DNA of 64,000 bases from Thermomonospora echinospora (GTDB lineage Bacteria > Actinomycetota > Actinomycetes > Streptosporangiales > Streptosporangiaceae): assembly GCF_900108175.1 (NCBI RefSeq), contig NZ_FNVO01000011.1:124001-188000 (forward strand). The letters run 5' to 3'. Both the position numbers and the translations under genes were made by a program. The notes below the pieces were generated by a model. The model did not search any database, was not told the DNA's origin, and worked only from the letters and a program-made list of their open reading frames with translations. Position 1 is the stretch's first letter. Every line of letters begins with the position of its first letter. Below, in pieces: positions 1-8,050 of the stretch.

Positions 1-944
1 CGCCGGTTCCGCCCGGCGGGTGTCTGGCCCACGCCGGGCAGCCTCACCAGGCCGTCCACGCCGCCGACCGATTCCAGGCCACCGGTCAGCACCAGGATCA
101 CGTCGGGCGCGGCGTTGATCATGCCTTCACTGGTCAGCGGCCGGAACCCGGCCAGCCCGGCGGCGGCTCCGGCGTCGGTGGCCCCGATCGCCTCGATCAG
201 CGCGTCTGATCCGGCGCCCCGGCCGCCGATCAGGTAGACGCCCGCGGTGCCGCGCAGGTAGAGGAACGCGATGCGCAGCGGCTCGGCGCCCGCCGCCGAC
301 TCGGCGCGGGCCGCGTCGATCTGCTCGCCGACCTGCTCCTTGAGCGCGCGGCCAGCCTCCGGGACGCCCAGCGCGGCGGCGACCTCGGTGATGTGCTCGC
401 CGATCGCCGGCAGGGTCTGCTGATCGCCGATCAGGACGACCGGGATCCCCGAGTCGCGCAACTGGTCCACCGCCCCGGCCGGGCCGATCCCGGCGTCCAG
501 CAGCACCACGGTCGGGTCGAGCCGCAGGACGGCCTCGGCCGACAGGTCGTGCCCGTTGGTGGTCACCAGCGGCAGGTCGGCGGCGGCCTCGAACGTGGTG
601 GAGGCGTCCCGGCCGACCACCCGGTCCCCCAGCCCCAGGCTGAAGACGATCTCGGCGATCGAGCCGTACATGTTGACTGCCAGGATCCGGTCGGCGCTGC
701 GCACGGTCACCGGCCGCCCGTCGGCGGACTCGACGGTCACCGGCAGCTTCGGCGTGGGCGCCGGCTCGACCGGCTCGATCGCCTGGCCGGTCCGCACGAC
801 GGAGGGACCGCACGAGGCCGCCGGGTCCGTTCCCCCGGTCGCGGACGCACCGCCCACCGCGCACCCGCCCAGCCCCAGCGCCGCCAGCACGGCCAGGGTC
901 GCGGTCCGCGCTCCGCGAACGCGGATCCGGAGTGCGGCGCTCAC
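1..944 (-). CDS. hmuT: Heme ABC transporter substrate-binding lipoprotein, HmuT-like (3' end beyond window)
   Basis: The visible 314 codons encode an exported lipoprotein: a basic N-terminus, a hydrophobic stretch and a lipobox ending in GGC near residue 28, then a periplasmic-binding-type fold. The stretches GRDASTTFEAAADLP and VTTNGHDLSAEAVL are what I recognise as HmuT (heme-binding subunit of an HmuTUV importer), which delivers heme at the membrane to a permease/ATPase. Those partners would lie left of the window. The GTG start at 944 overlaps the stop of the upstream surface-protein gene (GTGA), so the two are translationally coupled and share the iron boxes at 1640-1678. The gene is cut by the window edge, not broken. 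A siderophore- or cobalamin-binding homologue is the alternative. Confidence 0.82.
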   Translation of the reverse strand, partial: MSAALRIRVRGARTATLAVLAALGLGGCAVGGASATGGTDPAASCGPSVVRTGQAIEPVEPAPTPKLPVTVESADGRPVTVRSADRILAVNMYGSIAEIVFSLGLGDRVVGRDASTTFEAAADLPLVTTNGHDLSAEAVLRLDPTVVLLDAGIGPAGAVDQLRDSGIPVVLIGDQQTLPAIGEHITEVAAALGVPEAGRALKEQVGEQIDAARAESAAGAEPLRIAFLYLRGTAGVYLIGGRGAGSDALIEAIGATDAGAAAGLAGFRPLTSEGMINAAPDVILVLTGGLESVGGVDGLVRLPGVGQTPAGRNR

Positions 945-1573
945 CGGCCGGGCTCCGGCTCGGCGGCGCGGGAGCGGCGGCGCAGCAGGAGGATTCCGCC
1001 CGCGGCGGCGATGATGACGGCGCCGCCGCCGGCCCACCAGACCGGGGAGACGCCCGCCGGACCGCCCGGCTCCGCGAACGAGACGGGGACGCGCACATCC
1101 TGGGAGCGGTCGGCGCTGCGGGTGTGGTCGGCGCGGGTGGCTACCACGCACTTCACCTCGGTGCAGTCGACCGTGTCGGACAGCTTGGCGGAGACGGTGA
1201 TCGTGACCTCGAAGGAGCCGCCCTCCCCATAGGGGACGGCCAGGTTCCTGCCGTACGGCGGCGGATTGGACGACACCCAGTGGGAGCCCCCGGTGCTGCC
1301 GGTGGTGTCGGCGCCACCGCCGCACGGCGAGGGGGCCTTCCCGGGGCCGTTGTCCCGGCAGAAGGCGACGTAGACGCCCTTGCCGGTGTCGAAGCCCCGG
1401 CCGGTCACGGTGATCTTCTCACCGTCGGCCGCGACGTCGGCGGCCTTGGAGATCGTGAGGGTCTGGCCCCGGGGTCCGGTGGCCGAGACGCCGTCGGCGT
1501 ACGCGCTCGGAGCGATCCACGCGGCCAGACCCAGGACGCCGAGCAGCAAGGGGGGTTTGAACGTTTTCATCAT
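941..1573 (-). CDS. Small membrane-anchored surface protein, neocarzinostatin/Ig-like domain
   Basis: 210 residues: a signal peptide cleaved near APSAYA-D (about residue 26), one all-beta domain, then a transmembrane helix (about 176-195) with an RRR stop-transfer tail. The domain shares its plan with the genes at 1691 and 2619: G.GFD...GVYVAF early, a Cys pair TVDCTEVKCVV, then RSADRSQDVRVPVSF. I read it as the neocarzinostatin-like beta domain often found beside actinobacterial heme-uptake (HtaA/HmuT) genes. No HtaA domain is present. It is coupled to hmuT by a GTGA overlap, so a role as surface heme receptor or relay is a reasonable inference, not something the sequence proves. Either of two adjacent ATG codons (1573 or 1570) could be the start. 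Confidence 0.7.
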   Translation of the reverse strand: MMKTFKPPLLLGVLGLAAWIAPSAYADGVSATGPRGQTLTISKAADVAADGEKITVTGRGFDTGKGVYVAFCRDNGPGKAPSPCGGGADTTGSTGGSHWVSSNPPPYGRNLAVPYGEGGSFEVTITVSAKLSDTVDCTEVKCVVATRADHTRSADRSQDVRVPVSFAEPGGPAGVSPVWWAGGGAVIIAAAGGILLLRRRSRAAEPEPGR

Positions 1574-1639
1574 CTGTCCCAGCCATCGTCACCTTCATCA
1601 CCGGCATCCGCTTTACACCGGATGGGGCAGCACTCTAGC

Positions 1640-1678
1640 TTAGGTTTGCCTAACTTTACTTAGGTGAGGCTTACCTAA
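1640..1678. promoter_or_regulatory. Tandem IdeR/DmdR-type iron boxes between divergent surface-protein genes
   Basis: Two 19-bp sites lie one base apart. TTAGGTGAGGCTTACCTAA (1660-1678) matches the known IdeR/DtxR-family consensus TTAGGTTAGSCTAACCTAA at 17 of 19 positions. TTAGGTTTGCCTAACTTTA (1640-1658) matches at 16 of 19. They sit between the divergent starts at 1573 (-) and 1691 (+), and the right box runs into the Shine-Dalgarno of the rightward gene. Binding of Fe2+-IdeR would repress both arms when iron is ample. The region is markedly A/T-richer than its surroundings, as expected of a promoter. Confidence 0.85.
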
Positions 1679-1690
1679 GGAGAAATGTGT

Positions 1691-2491
1691 ATGAGGTGGG
1701 GTCATCGGGTCCTGACCGCGGCCGCTGCCGTGGTCGCCGCCGGCCTGAGCTCGGTCCATATGGCCGCACCCGCGCACGCGGCGTCCCTGCGCGTGTCCCC
1801 GTCCGCGGGGCTGGACCCCGGTGGGCAGACGATCTCGGTCTCCGGCTCGGGCTTCGACCCTCGCCGCAACAACAGGTTCGGCGTGTACGTGGTGTTCGGT
1901 CCCCGGGGTGCCGACTTTCACAAGAACGCCAACGCCTACGGCGCCGCGGTCTGGGTGCACCCCGGCGGCAAGGGGGCGGGCGGCGGCCAGGCCCCGATGA
2001 CCGACTCCGGCGCGTTCTCGGTCAGCCTGACGGTGAAGGCCGCCTACACCGACGGCGACGGCCGCTCGGTGGACTGCACCGCGACCCGCTGCTACGTGAT
2101 GACGTTCGCCGCCCACGGCGTCGCCGACCGCAGCCAGGACACCGTGATCCCGGTGTCCTTCAAGGGCTCCGGCGGCTCGGGCGGCTCCGGTGACTCGGGC
2201 GGCTCGGGGCCGGGATCGGGTTCGGGTCCGGGATCGGGCTCCGGCCCGGGGACCGGTCGCGGGCTCACCAGCACGCCCGTCCCGGCGGGCACCGCCGCCC
2301 CGCAGAACTCCGTCTCGCAGAGCTCTCCTGCGAGCCCGGCCACCCCCATGACCGTCCAGCCGTTCCGGAACACCGCGTCCAGTGCCCCCGCCCAGTCCTC
2401 CTGGCCGTTCTGGCTGGCGACCGGTGGCGCGATCACGGCCGGTCTCACCGCACGCAACCTCGTCCGGCGCCGCCGCCTGCGCCGTTCCTGA
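1691..2491 (+). CDS. Secreted surface protein with neocarzinostatin-like beta domain and C-terminal membrane anchor
   Basis: About 266 residues. A signal peptide ends at AAPAHA-A (about residue 30). The beta domain (about 31-155) carries SGSGFDPRRNNRFGVYVVF, the Cys pair VDCTATRCYV and DRSQDTVIPVSF. A Gly/Ser/Pro linker follows (about 157-195), and a transmembrane helix with an RRRRLRR tail ends the protein. I prefer ATG 1691 to ATG 1685: AAGGAG at 1677-1682 is 8 nt from 1691 but only 2 nt from 1685. It is the first gene of the rightward arm after the iron boxes. The domain is clearly paralogous to the proteins at 941-1573 and 2619-3611. Heme or iron handling at the cell surface is inferred from context only. 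Confidence 0.72.
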   Translation: MRWGHRVLTAAAAVVAAGLSSVHMAAPAHAASLRVSPSAGLDPGGQTISVSGSGFDPRRNNRFGVYVVFGPRGADFHKNANAYGAAVWVHPGGKGAGGGQAPMTDSGAFSVSLTVKAAYTDGDGRSVDCTATRCYVMTFAAHGVADRSQDTVIPVSFKGSGGSGGSGDSGGSGPGSGSGPGSGSGPGTGRGLTSTPVPAGTAAPQNSVSQSSPASPATPMTVQPFRNTASSAPAQSSWPFWLATGGAITAGLTARNLVRRRRLRRS

Positions 2492-2618
2492 CACCCGCCG
2501 TGCCCGCTACGGCCGGAGCGCGGAGACGGCGGAGGCCGCTCCCTCCCGTCCCCTCCCTTCCCGCGGGCCACCGTCTCCGGCGTGCCCCCACGCCGGTTCC
2601 CTCACGCAAGGAGAATCC

Positions 2619-3611
2619 ATGAAGTTCGCTTTCCGACGCGTCCTGCGCGGCACCGCCGTCATGACCGGCGCCGGTCTGCTCGGGCTCGGCCTGACCGCGG
2701 CCCCCGCCCATGCGGACAGCCTCTCGGTCACCGTCACCCCGACGGCCGAGGCCGACCCCGACGGCCAGGACATCCGCGTCACCGGCTCCGGGTTCGACCC
2801 CGGCAAGAACAACGGCTTCGGCATCTACGTCGCGTTCGGCCCCAAGAACGGCGACGACTGGTACACCAACGCCAACGCCTTCCAGGCCACCAAGTGGGTG
2901 CACAAGAACGCCTCCACCAGCCCCGGCCAGGCCAAGCTGAACGCCGACGGCACCTTCGACCTCACCCTGACCGGAATCAAGGCCCAGTACACCGACGGTG
3001 ACGGCAACCAGGTCGACTGCCTCACCACGCAGTGCTACGTCCTCACCTTCACCGCGCACGGCCTGCCCGACCGTAGCCAAGACACCCTCACCCCGGTGAC
3101 GTTCGTCGGTGGCGAGAACCCGGGCGGTGAGAACCCCGGTGGCGAGAACCCCGGAGGGAGCAGCAAGGACCAGCTCATCACCACCAACGTCACCCGGGTC
3201 GGCGCGCTGAGCCTGTCGGTCGCGGGCACCAACGTGACGCTGAGCGACGCCGAGCCCGGCGGCAACTCCACCGGCACCCTCAACACCGCCACCGTGACCG
3301 ACGCGCGCGGCACCGACGCCGGCTGGAGCCTGGTCGGCCAGATGAGCGACCTGGCCGCGGCCGAGGGCGGCGCCATCCCGGCCGCCAACATGGCGTGGAC
3401 CCCGAACGCCGCCGTGGTGAACGACGGCTCCAACGGCACGGTCGTCCCCGGCCCGTCCGTCCGCGGCCTGGACGCCGCCCGCACCCTGGCCTCCTCCGAG
3501 GCCGGCGCCAGCGGCGGCATCTTCCAGGCCGGCGCCGGGCTGGACCTGCTGATCCCGGCCGGCGCCGCCCCCGGCGCCTACGTCGGCACCCTCACCCTGA
3601 CCCTGTCCTGA
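2619..3611 (+). CDS. Secreted protein: neocarzinostatin-like domain plus C-terminal WxL-like domain
   Basis: 330 residues. The signal peptide ends APAHA-D near residue 32. The first domain (about 33-165) is a paralogue of the previous gene (SGFDPGKNNGFGIYVAF, DCLTTQCYV, DRSQDTLTPVTF). Next comes a short repeated linker (NPGGE three times). The C-terminal part (about 188-330) looks like a WxL domain: TDARGTDAGWSLVGQ with W-S-L at 236-238, and a terminal GTLTLTLS. WxL domains bind peptidoglycan in Firmicutes, where they are encoded beside DUF916 proteins, as here. The ATG is preceded by AAGGAG (2608-2613). A GC-rich inverted repeat (2521-2529 with 2571-2579) lies in the 127-nt gap upstream. Confidence 0.72.
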   Translation: MKFAFRRVLRGTAVMTGAGLLGLGLTAAPAHADSLSVTVTPTAEADPDGQDIRVTGSGFDPGKNNGFGIYVAFGPKNGDDWYTNANAFQATKWVHKNASTSPGQAKLNADGTFDLTLTGIKAQYTDGDGNQVDCLTTQCYVLTFTAHGLPDRSQDTLTPVTFVGGENPGGENPGGENPGGSSKDQLITTNVTRVGALSLSVAGTNVTLSDAEPGGNSTGTLNTATVTDARGTDAGWSLVGQMSDLAAAEGGAIPAANMAWTPNAAVVNDGSNGTVVPGPSVRGLDAARTLASSEAGASGGIFQAGAGLDLLIPAGAAPGAYVGTLTLTLS

Positions 3612-3616
3612 CCCCG

Positions 3617-3652
3617 GGCGCGGCGCCGTCCCGGCCGGGACGGCGCCGCGCC
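3617..3652 (+). repeat. 36-bp perfect palindrome in the WxL operon
   Basis: The 18 bases 3617-3634 are followed directly by their exact reverse complement (3635-3652). This would form an extremely stable GC hairpin 5 nt after the WxL gene's stop codon and 21 nt before the next start. There is no U-tract, so it may be a weak terminator or an RNA-stability element that lowers expression of the downstream membrane genes. Confidence 0.75.
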
Positions 3653-3673
3653 GCATCCCTGGCGGAGCCCTCC

Positions 3674-4648
3674 ATGACCACAGCGGCTGCCCTCGCGGCC
3701 GGCCTCACCCTGACGGCGGCGGCCCTCGCTCCCGTCCCCGCGGCGGCGCACGGCGCCCCGGCGGCACCCGGTGCGGACGACCTGACCTGGGCCGTGCGGC
3801 CCTCGGGCCCCACAGGCCCCAGCGGACGCGACTACTTCGTCTATACCGCGTCCCCGGGCCAGACGATCAAGGACAAGGTGTCCATCTCCAACCTCAGCGG
3901 CCGGACGCTGACGTTCCGGGTGTACGCCACCGACGCCTTCAACACCGCCGACGGCGCGTTCACCCTGCTCACCGCCGACCGCGCACCCACCGGCATCGGC
4001 ACGTGGCTGAAGTTCGGCGGGGGCTTCCACAGCGTCAAGGCGGGCAAGACCGTGCAGGTGCCGTTCACCCTCACGGTGCCGCACGACGCCACGCCGGGCG
4101 ACCACGGCGGCGGCATCATCGCCTCCATCACCCAGCAGCAGACCACCGCGCGGGGGCAGCGCGTCAACGTCGACCGGCGCGTGGCCGCCCGCGTCTACCT
4201 GCGGGCACAGGGGCCCGTCACGCCCTCTCTGCAGATCTCCGAGCTGCGCACCGGCTATTCCGCCCCGGTGCTGGGCGGCGGCCGGATGAAGGTCACCTAC
4301 ACCGTCCGCAACACCGGCAACATCCGGGTGACCGCCCTGGCCCGGATCGGCGTCCAAGGCCCCTTCGGGGTCCCGCTGGGCGGGCGGGCGTCCCGGCGGA
4401 TCCCCGAACTGCTGCCCGGCAACAGCTACACCTTCACCGAACAGGTCGGCGGGATCGCCCCCGCCGGACGGCTGACCGCCTCGGTCCGCCTCTCCCTCAC
4501 CGACCCGCAGAACGGCACGCCCCTGGCCGCCCGTCCCGTCGCGCGCCGCTCCTCGCTTTGGAACGTCCCATGGCTCCCGATCTCCGTCGTCCTGGTCATC
4601 GCCGCCGCCCTGGTCGTGCGGCGCCGCCGTCCCGGAGCGGCCCGGTGA
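3674..4648 (+). CDS. DUF916/WxLIP-type membrane protein of the WxL system
   Basis: 324 residues with a signal peptide (about 1-25) and an N-terminal beta domain. The run DLTWAVRPSG, then SNLSGRTLTFRVYATDAF and VPFTLTVPHDATPGDHGGGI, is typical of DUF916, the peptidoglycan-binding domain of WxL-interacting proteins. A second beta domain (about 185-295, YTVRNTGNIRVTALARIGVQ) resembles DUF3324. One transmembrane helix (about 300-315) with an RRRR tail anchors it. In Firmicutes these proteins hold WxL proteins at the wall, and the adjacent WxL-domain gene is the likely partner. The stop overlaps the next GTG start (GTGA), so the two are co-translated. Confidence 0.78.
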   Translation: MTTAAALAAGLTLTAAALAPVPAAAHGAPAAPGADDLTWAVRPSGPTGPSGRDYFVYTASPGQTIKDKVSISNLSGRTLTFRVYATDAFNTADGAFTLLTADRAPTGIGTWLKFGGGFHSVKAGKTVQVPFTLTVPHDATPGDHGGGIIASITQQQTTARGQRVNVDRRVAARVYLRAQGPVTPSLQISELRTGYSAPVLGGGRMKVTYTVRNTGNIRVTALARIGVQGPFGVPLGGRASRRIPELLPGNSYTFTEQVGGIAPAGRLTASVRLSLTDPQNGTPLAARPVARRSSLWNVPWLPISVVLVIAAALVVRRRRPGAAR

Positions 4649-5865
4649 AGGCGCGCGCCGGCCGGGTCGCCGTCCTGGCCCTGGGCATCCTGGGCGTCCT
4701 GCCCGCCGCCCCGGCCCACGCCGCCCCCGCCATCGACCTGGACCGCGACACGGTCAAGCCCGGCCAGACGGTCACCGTCCGCCTCACCGGCTGGGATCCC
4801 GGCAACCTGCTGGTGGAGTTGTGCGGCAACGAGGCCCGGCGCGGCACCGCCGACTGTGCCGTCGCCTCCTCGGCCACCACCCACGTCCGGGAGGGCGAGG
4901 CCGCCACCGTCCTGCTCAACGTCACCGCCCCGCCGGTCGGATGCCCCTGCGTGATCTCGGTCCGCCCGGTCACCGGCGGCACCCCCCGCACCGTCCCCAT
5001 CACGGTGACGGACGTGCCCGTCCTCTCGCCGTCCCAGCGCCGCACCGCCACCGCCGCCGGGGCTGACCGCCAGATCACCGCCACCAAGGTGACCGTGCGC
5101 GGCGGCGGCTTCGGCGAGTCCTGGTTCGGCGGCACGGCCCACCGCACCCTTCGCGTCACCCTGCTCAACGAGGGCGACGCCCCTTTGACCGACCCGCCCC
5201 TGTCCCTCACCGCGGGCCGCGGCTCCGAGCCCGCCGACCTGGTCACCGCCCCGGCCCTGGGCACCCTGGCCCCCGGCGAGGAGCGCACCTACGAGATCCC
5301 GGTCTCCCTGCCCGCCCCCGCTTTCGGCCGCTACACCATTCGCGGCGAGATCACCGGCGTCGACGAGCCCATTGCGTTCACCGCCACCACCTCCTCCTAC
5401 CCCTGGGCACTCCCCGTTCTGGCGGCCCTGCTCATCCCACTGCCCGCGCTGACCCGCCGAAGGCCGCCTGCACGCGGCACCGCGCTGGACGCCGGCACAG
5501 TCCGTCCGGCCACCTCCTTCACGATGAACCAGACGGTGGCCGCCAACGTCGCCTGGTGGTCGCGTATCCGCGAGCTGCCCCCCGAGTCGGTCGCCGACTC
5601 CCTGGCCTCCCTGACCGGCCGCCCGCGCACCCCCGCCGACCTGGCCTCGGCCAACCCCGTCTGTTCCTTCGATGCCGACGACCTGCAGGCCCTCAGCCAG
5701 ATCCTCGACATCCCCCTCCCGGCCCTCCTGCTCCCCGCCCCGGCCCCCGACAAGCCCGAAAGCCCTCCCAAGCCCGCCCGCCGGACGAAGGACGCCCCCC
5801 GGCCGCCCGAGAAGAGCACCCCGACGGTCCCTCTCCCCATACGCCCCGACCAGTCGGCGAAGTGA
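4645..5865 (+). CDS. Type I membrane surface protein with Ig-like ectodomain and long cytoplasmic tail
   Basis: 406 residues from a GTG that overlaps the previous stop. A signal peptide ends AAPAHA-A (about residue 24). A Cys-containing beta domain (about 25-115) begins IDLDRDTVKPGQTVTVRLTG. A second beta domain (about 130-245) ends at a transmembrane helix (about 255-272, SYPWALPVLAALLIPLPAL). A cytoplasmic tail of about 130 residues follows. It starts with a helical-looking segment (TVAANVAWWSRIRELPPESV) and ends in a Pro/Lys-rich stretch. I do not recognise a family for the tail. It is the last gene of the iron-box operon. The tail suggests contact with a cytosolic partner, unlike its short-tailed neighbours. 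Confidence 0.62.
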   Translation: MKARAGRVAVLALGILGVLPAAPAHAAPAIDLDRDTVKPGQTVTVRLTGWDPGNLLVELCGNEARRGTADCAVASSATTHVREGEAATVLLNVTAPPVGCPCVISVRPVTGGTPRTVPITVTDVPVLSPSQRRTATAAGADRQITATKVTVRGGGFGESWFGGTAHRTLRVTLLNEGDAPLTDPPLSLTAGRGSEPADLVTAPALGTLAPGEERTYEIPVSLPAPAFGRYTIRGEITGVDEPIAFTATTSSYPWALPVLAALLIPLPALTRRRPPARGTALDAGTVRPATSFTMNQTVAANVAWWSRIRELPPESVADSLASLTGRPRTPADLASANPVCSFDADDLQALSQILDIPLPALLLPAPAPDKPESPPKPARRTKDAPRPPEKSTPTVPLPIRPDQSAK

Positions 5866-5925
5866 TCTCGGGCCACCGTCCTGGCCCCGCCACCGCAAGC
5901 CGAGCGAAAGACGGTTGGGCGGGCT

Positions 5926-6624
5926 TTATCCGCTGAGCAGGAGAGGCGCGTTGCCGACCGTGTGGGCGACAATGCAGGGGAACAGGTTCCGGGTCCGTGC
6001 GTACAGGATGGTGGGCAGGAGGGCTCCCACCGCGACCACGGTCAGGGAACTGGCCCAGCCTGATCCCGGGATGTGGCTGCCGACGAAGATCGCGTACGCG
6101 GCGGCTGCGGCGAGTGCGGGTCTGCCGGTGAGGTCGATGACCCGTTCGATGAGGAAGCCGCGGAAGAACAGTTCCTCCACGACCGCCGCATTGATGATCA
6201 GGTGTGCGAGCTGGACGGTGGACAGCGATGCGATGATCTGGTCGGTCTGCGTGGACTGCTCCGGTTGCCCGCCGGTCACCAGCAGGTGCAGGCCGACCCC
6301 CGCCATCGTCATCGGCAACGCCAGCGACGCCGCGACGAGCAGGTGCTTGCGGTGCGGCTTGTCCAGACCGAGTGAAGACGGCGGCCGGCGTTCGACCGTC
6401 AGCACGAACACCAGCAGCAGTACGGTGGCGGCCCAGCGCAGCACCAGGGTGGCCATGAACCAGGCGGCGTCGTCGTCGGTGCCGTCGGCCAGCAGCCCCA
6501 GGCCTTTCAAGGCGTCGGCGATCGGCTCGGTGAGTGGCTGGCCGATGGTCGGGATGAACCACAGCAGCGTGCCGACGGCCAGCGCCGCCGCCGGCCAGAC
6601 CCGAGCGCGTGGCGGTTCGCTCAT
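5926..6624 (-). CDS. CPBP-family intramembrane glutamic endopeptidase
   Basis: 232 residues and about six to eight hydrophobic helices. Motif 1 of the CPBP (Abi/Rce1) family is clear, VVEELFFRGFL with the paired glutamates at about 139-140, followed by FVGSHIPGSGW, which matches the second His-containing motif. These enzymes sit in the membrane and cleave or process proteins or peptides. The substrate here is unknown. The ATG overlaps the stop of the RDD gene (ATGA), making it the third gene of a padR-led operon. It converges with the surface operon ending at 5865. Confidence 0.8.
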   Translation of the reverse strand: MSEPPRARVWPAAALAVGTLLWFIPTIGQPLTEPIADALKGLGLLADGTDDDAAWFMATLVLRWAATVLLLVFVLTVERRPPSSLGLDKPHRKHLLVAASLALPMTMAGVGLHLLVTGGQPEQSTQTDQIIASLSTVQLAHLIINAAVVEELFFRGFLIERVIDLTGRPALAAAAAYAIFVGSHIPGSGWASSLTVVAVGALLPTILYARTRNLFPCIVAHTVGNAPLLLSG

Positions 6625-7349
6625 CGGTGTGCCTCCCCGCCGCCACAGGCCACGACCTTGGTCCCCGCCGCCTGTTCCAGGACACGCCGGGGCTGTGCAC
6701 ACAGCACCGGCAGCCAATCAAGCCAGACCAGCGGCCCCAGGAGTAGACCAATGCGCCGGAGGATGCCCGCCCACATCGGGATCCTGAGCCCTTCGGTGGT
6801 GACCACTTTGAGTCCGCACAGCCGCTTGCCCGGCGTGGTGCCGGTGCGCGATTCCAGCATCCCCAGCCCGAGAACGGACCAGGCCAGAGCGATCGGCACA
6901 CCGACGCCGTAAAGCAGGCCGGCGCCCTGGTAGGGGTCGGCCTCGCAGGTGAACGGGAGTGTCCCGACGCAGACACCACCGACCTCGACGACCAGGAACG
7001 GCGGGAAGGCCAGCCCCATCGTCCACTCGTCCGGTCCGGCCAGCCGAACCAGTTGGTGGATGAGCAGCGCGACCGTCACACCGGCCAGCGGCAGGTTGTC
7101 CAGCAACGCGGCGGCCAGCCGCCGGCCGCCGGCCGCCGGCGGTGCGGGATGGTCGTGGGCGAAGGCCCTGGCGGCCGCCGCGGGATCGCCCAGCCGCCGC
7201 AGCGTCTGGTCCAGTTCACCGGCCGCGGCGGCATCGGACAGATGATCGACCAGCTCGGCCCGGGCCCGTGACCGTTCCCTCGCCGGTCCGGCCAGCCGCC
7301 GCTCGAACGCATCGGCGTAGGCGGCGATGGTGGTCTCGTGGTCGGTCAT
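6621..7349 (-). CDS. Membrane protein with DUF1700-like N-terminus and RDD domain
   Basis: 242 residues. The first 65 residues form a helical soluble segment (YADAFERRLAGP, LRRLGDPAAAARAFA) like those of proteins regulated by PadR. An RDD-type membrane domain follows: LLDNLPLAGV, then several helices and the characteristic RTGTTPGKRLCGLKVV (about 160-175). RDD proteins have been linked to ion transport and membrane stress, but the role here is unknown. Overlaps with padR upstream and the CPBP gene downstream are both ATGA, so the three proteins should be made together. Confidence 0.75.
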   Translation of the reverse strand: MTDHETTIAAYADAFERRLAGPARERSRARAELVDHLSDAAAAGELDQTLRRLGDPAAAARAFAHDHPAPPAAGGRRLAAALLDNLPLAGVTVALLIHQLVRLAGPDEWTMGLAFPPFLVVEVGGVCVGTLPFTCEADPYQGAGLLYGVGVPIALAWSVLGLGMLESRTGTTPGKRLCGLKVVTTEGLRIPMWAGILRRIGLLLGPLVWLDWLPVLCAQPRRVLEQAAGTKVVACGGGEAHR

Positions 7350-7741
7350 GTCGGCTCCTCGTCGAGGAGGTGCCCCATCGCCTCGACCAGCGCTGCCCAC
7401 TCGGCGCGCAGCACGGCGAGATGGGCGCGGCCCTCCGGCGTGATGGAGTAGTACTTGCGCGGTCTGGACCGCCCCTCAGCCTCCCAGGCCGCGGTGATGA
7501 GACCGGCGTCCTCCAGCCGGTGCAGCAACGGGTAGAGCGTCCCTTCCTTGATCTCCAGGACGCCGCCGCCCGCCTGTCCGAGCCGCTTCATCAGCTCGTA
7601 GCCGTATCTGCGCTGCGACGCCAGCACCGACAGCACGGCCAGCTCGGTGGTCCCCCGCGCCAGCTCCCGCCGCAGCCGGGCGGCCGGTCCCGCCGGCACT
7701 GGCTCCGGCCACTCGCCGACGTTCACGGGACGCTTGGACAC
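7346..7741 (-). CDS. PadR-family transcriptional regulator
   Basis: 131 residues from GTG 7741. It has the PadR winged helix: LARGTTELAVLSVLASQRRYGYELMKRL, then IKEGTLYPLLHRLEDAGLI and SRPRKYYSITPEGRAHL, with a short C-terminal dimerisation helix. Genes that directly follow a padR gene, as the two membrane genes do here, are usually its targets. An imperfect inverted repeat just upstream (7762-7780) is a candidate autoregulatory operator. No ligand can be predicted. Confidence 0.85.
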   Translation of the reverse strand: MSKRPVNVGEWPEPVPAGPAARLRRELARGTTELAVLSVLASQRRYGYELMKRLGQAGGGVLEIKEGTLYPLLHRLEDAGLITAAWEAEGRSRPRKYYSITPEGRAHLAVLRAEWAALVEAMGHLLDEEPT

Positions 7742-7761
7742 CTGAGCATCGTATGACCTAA

Positions 7762-7780
7762 TACCTCGGGCAACAAGGTA
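7762..7780. promoter_or_regulatory. Candidate PadR operator
   Basis: An inverted repeat TACCT-N9-AGGTA lies 21 bp upstream of the padR start, within an A/T-richer patch. Its position fits autoregulation. The arms are short and the assignment is tentative. Confidence 0.35.
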
Positions 7781-8050
7781 AATGTGTGACCGATACGAAG
7801 CCGTGGCGCCCGTATGCGGCTCGCCGACCGGCCCCGGCCCTGCTCCGCCCGGTCGTCCTGGCCGCCGTGCTGCCTCGTTCCTTGGGGGAGCGTGCGGCGG
7901 GGGTTGACCTGGTGGGGAGTGTCGGCGGCCTACGCTGCGTACCGTGATTGCTTCGCTGCTGAGGGTGCTTGCTGGGGGTGGGCGGCCTTGGTGGGCGGGG
8001 GCAGGACCGGGTGGGTTGCGCGTTGGGGTGAGGTTCGGGGCGGTGGGGGC

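Noticed and set aside
2445-3656. A long frame antisense to the WxL gene
   Set aside because: Low-complexity Gly/Val/Ala sequence mirrored from the real gene; no Shine-Dalgarno or motif.
7742-8050. Longer N-terminal extension for the beta-propeller lipoprotein
   Set aside because: An upstream start would bury the lipobox behind about 80 residues; TTG 8051 gives a proper lipoprotein signal.
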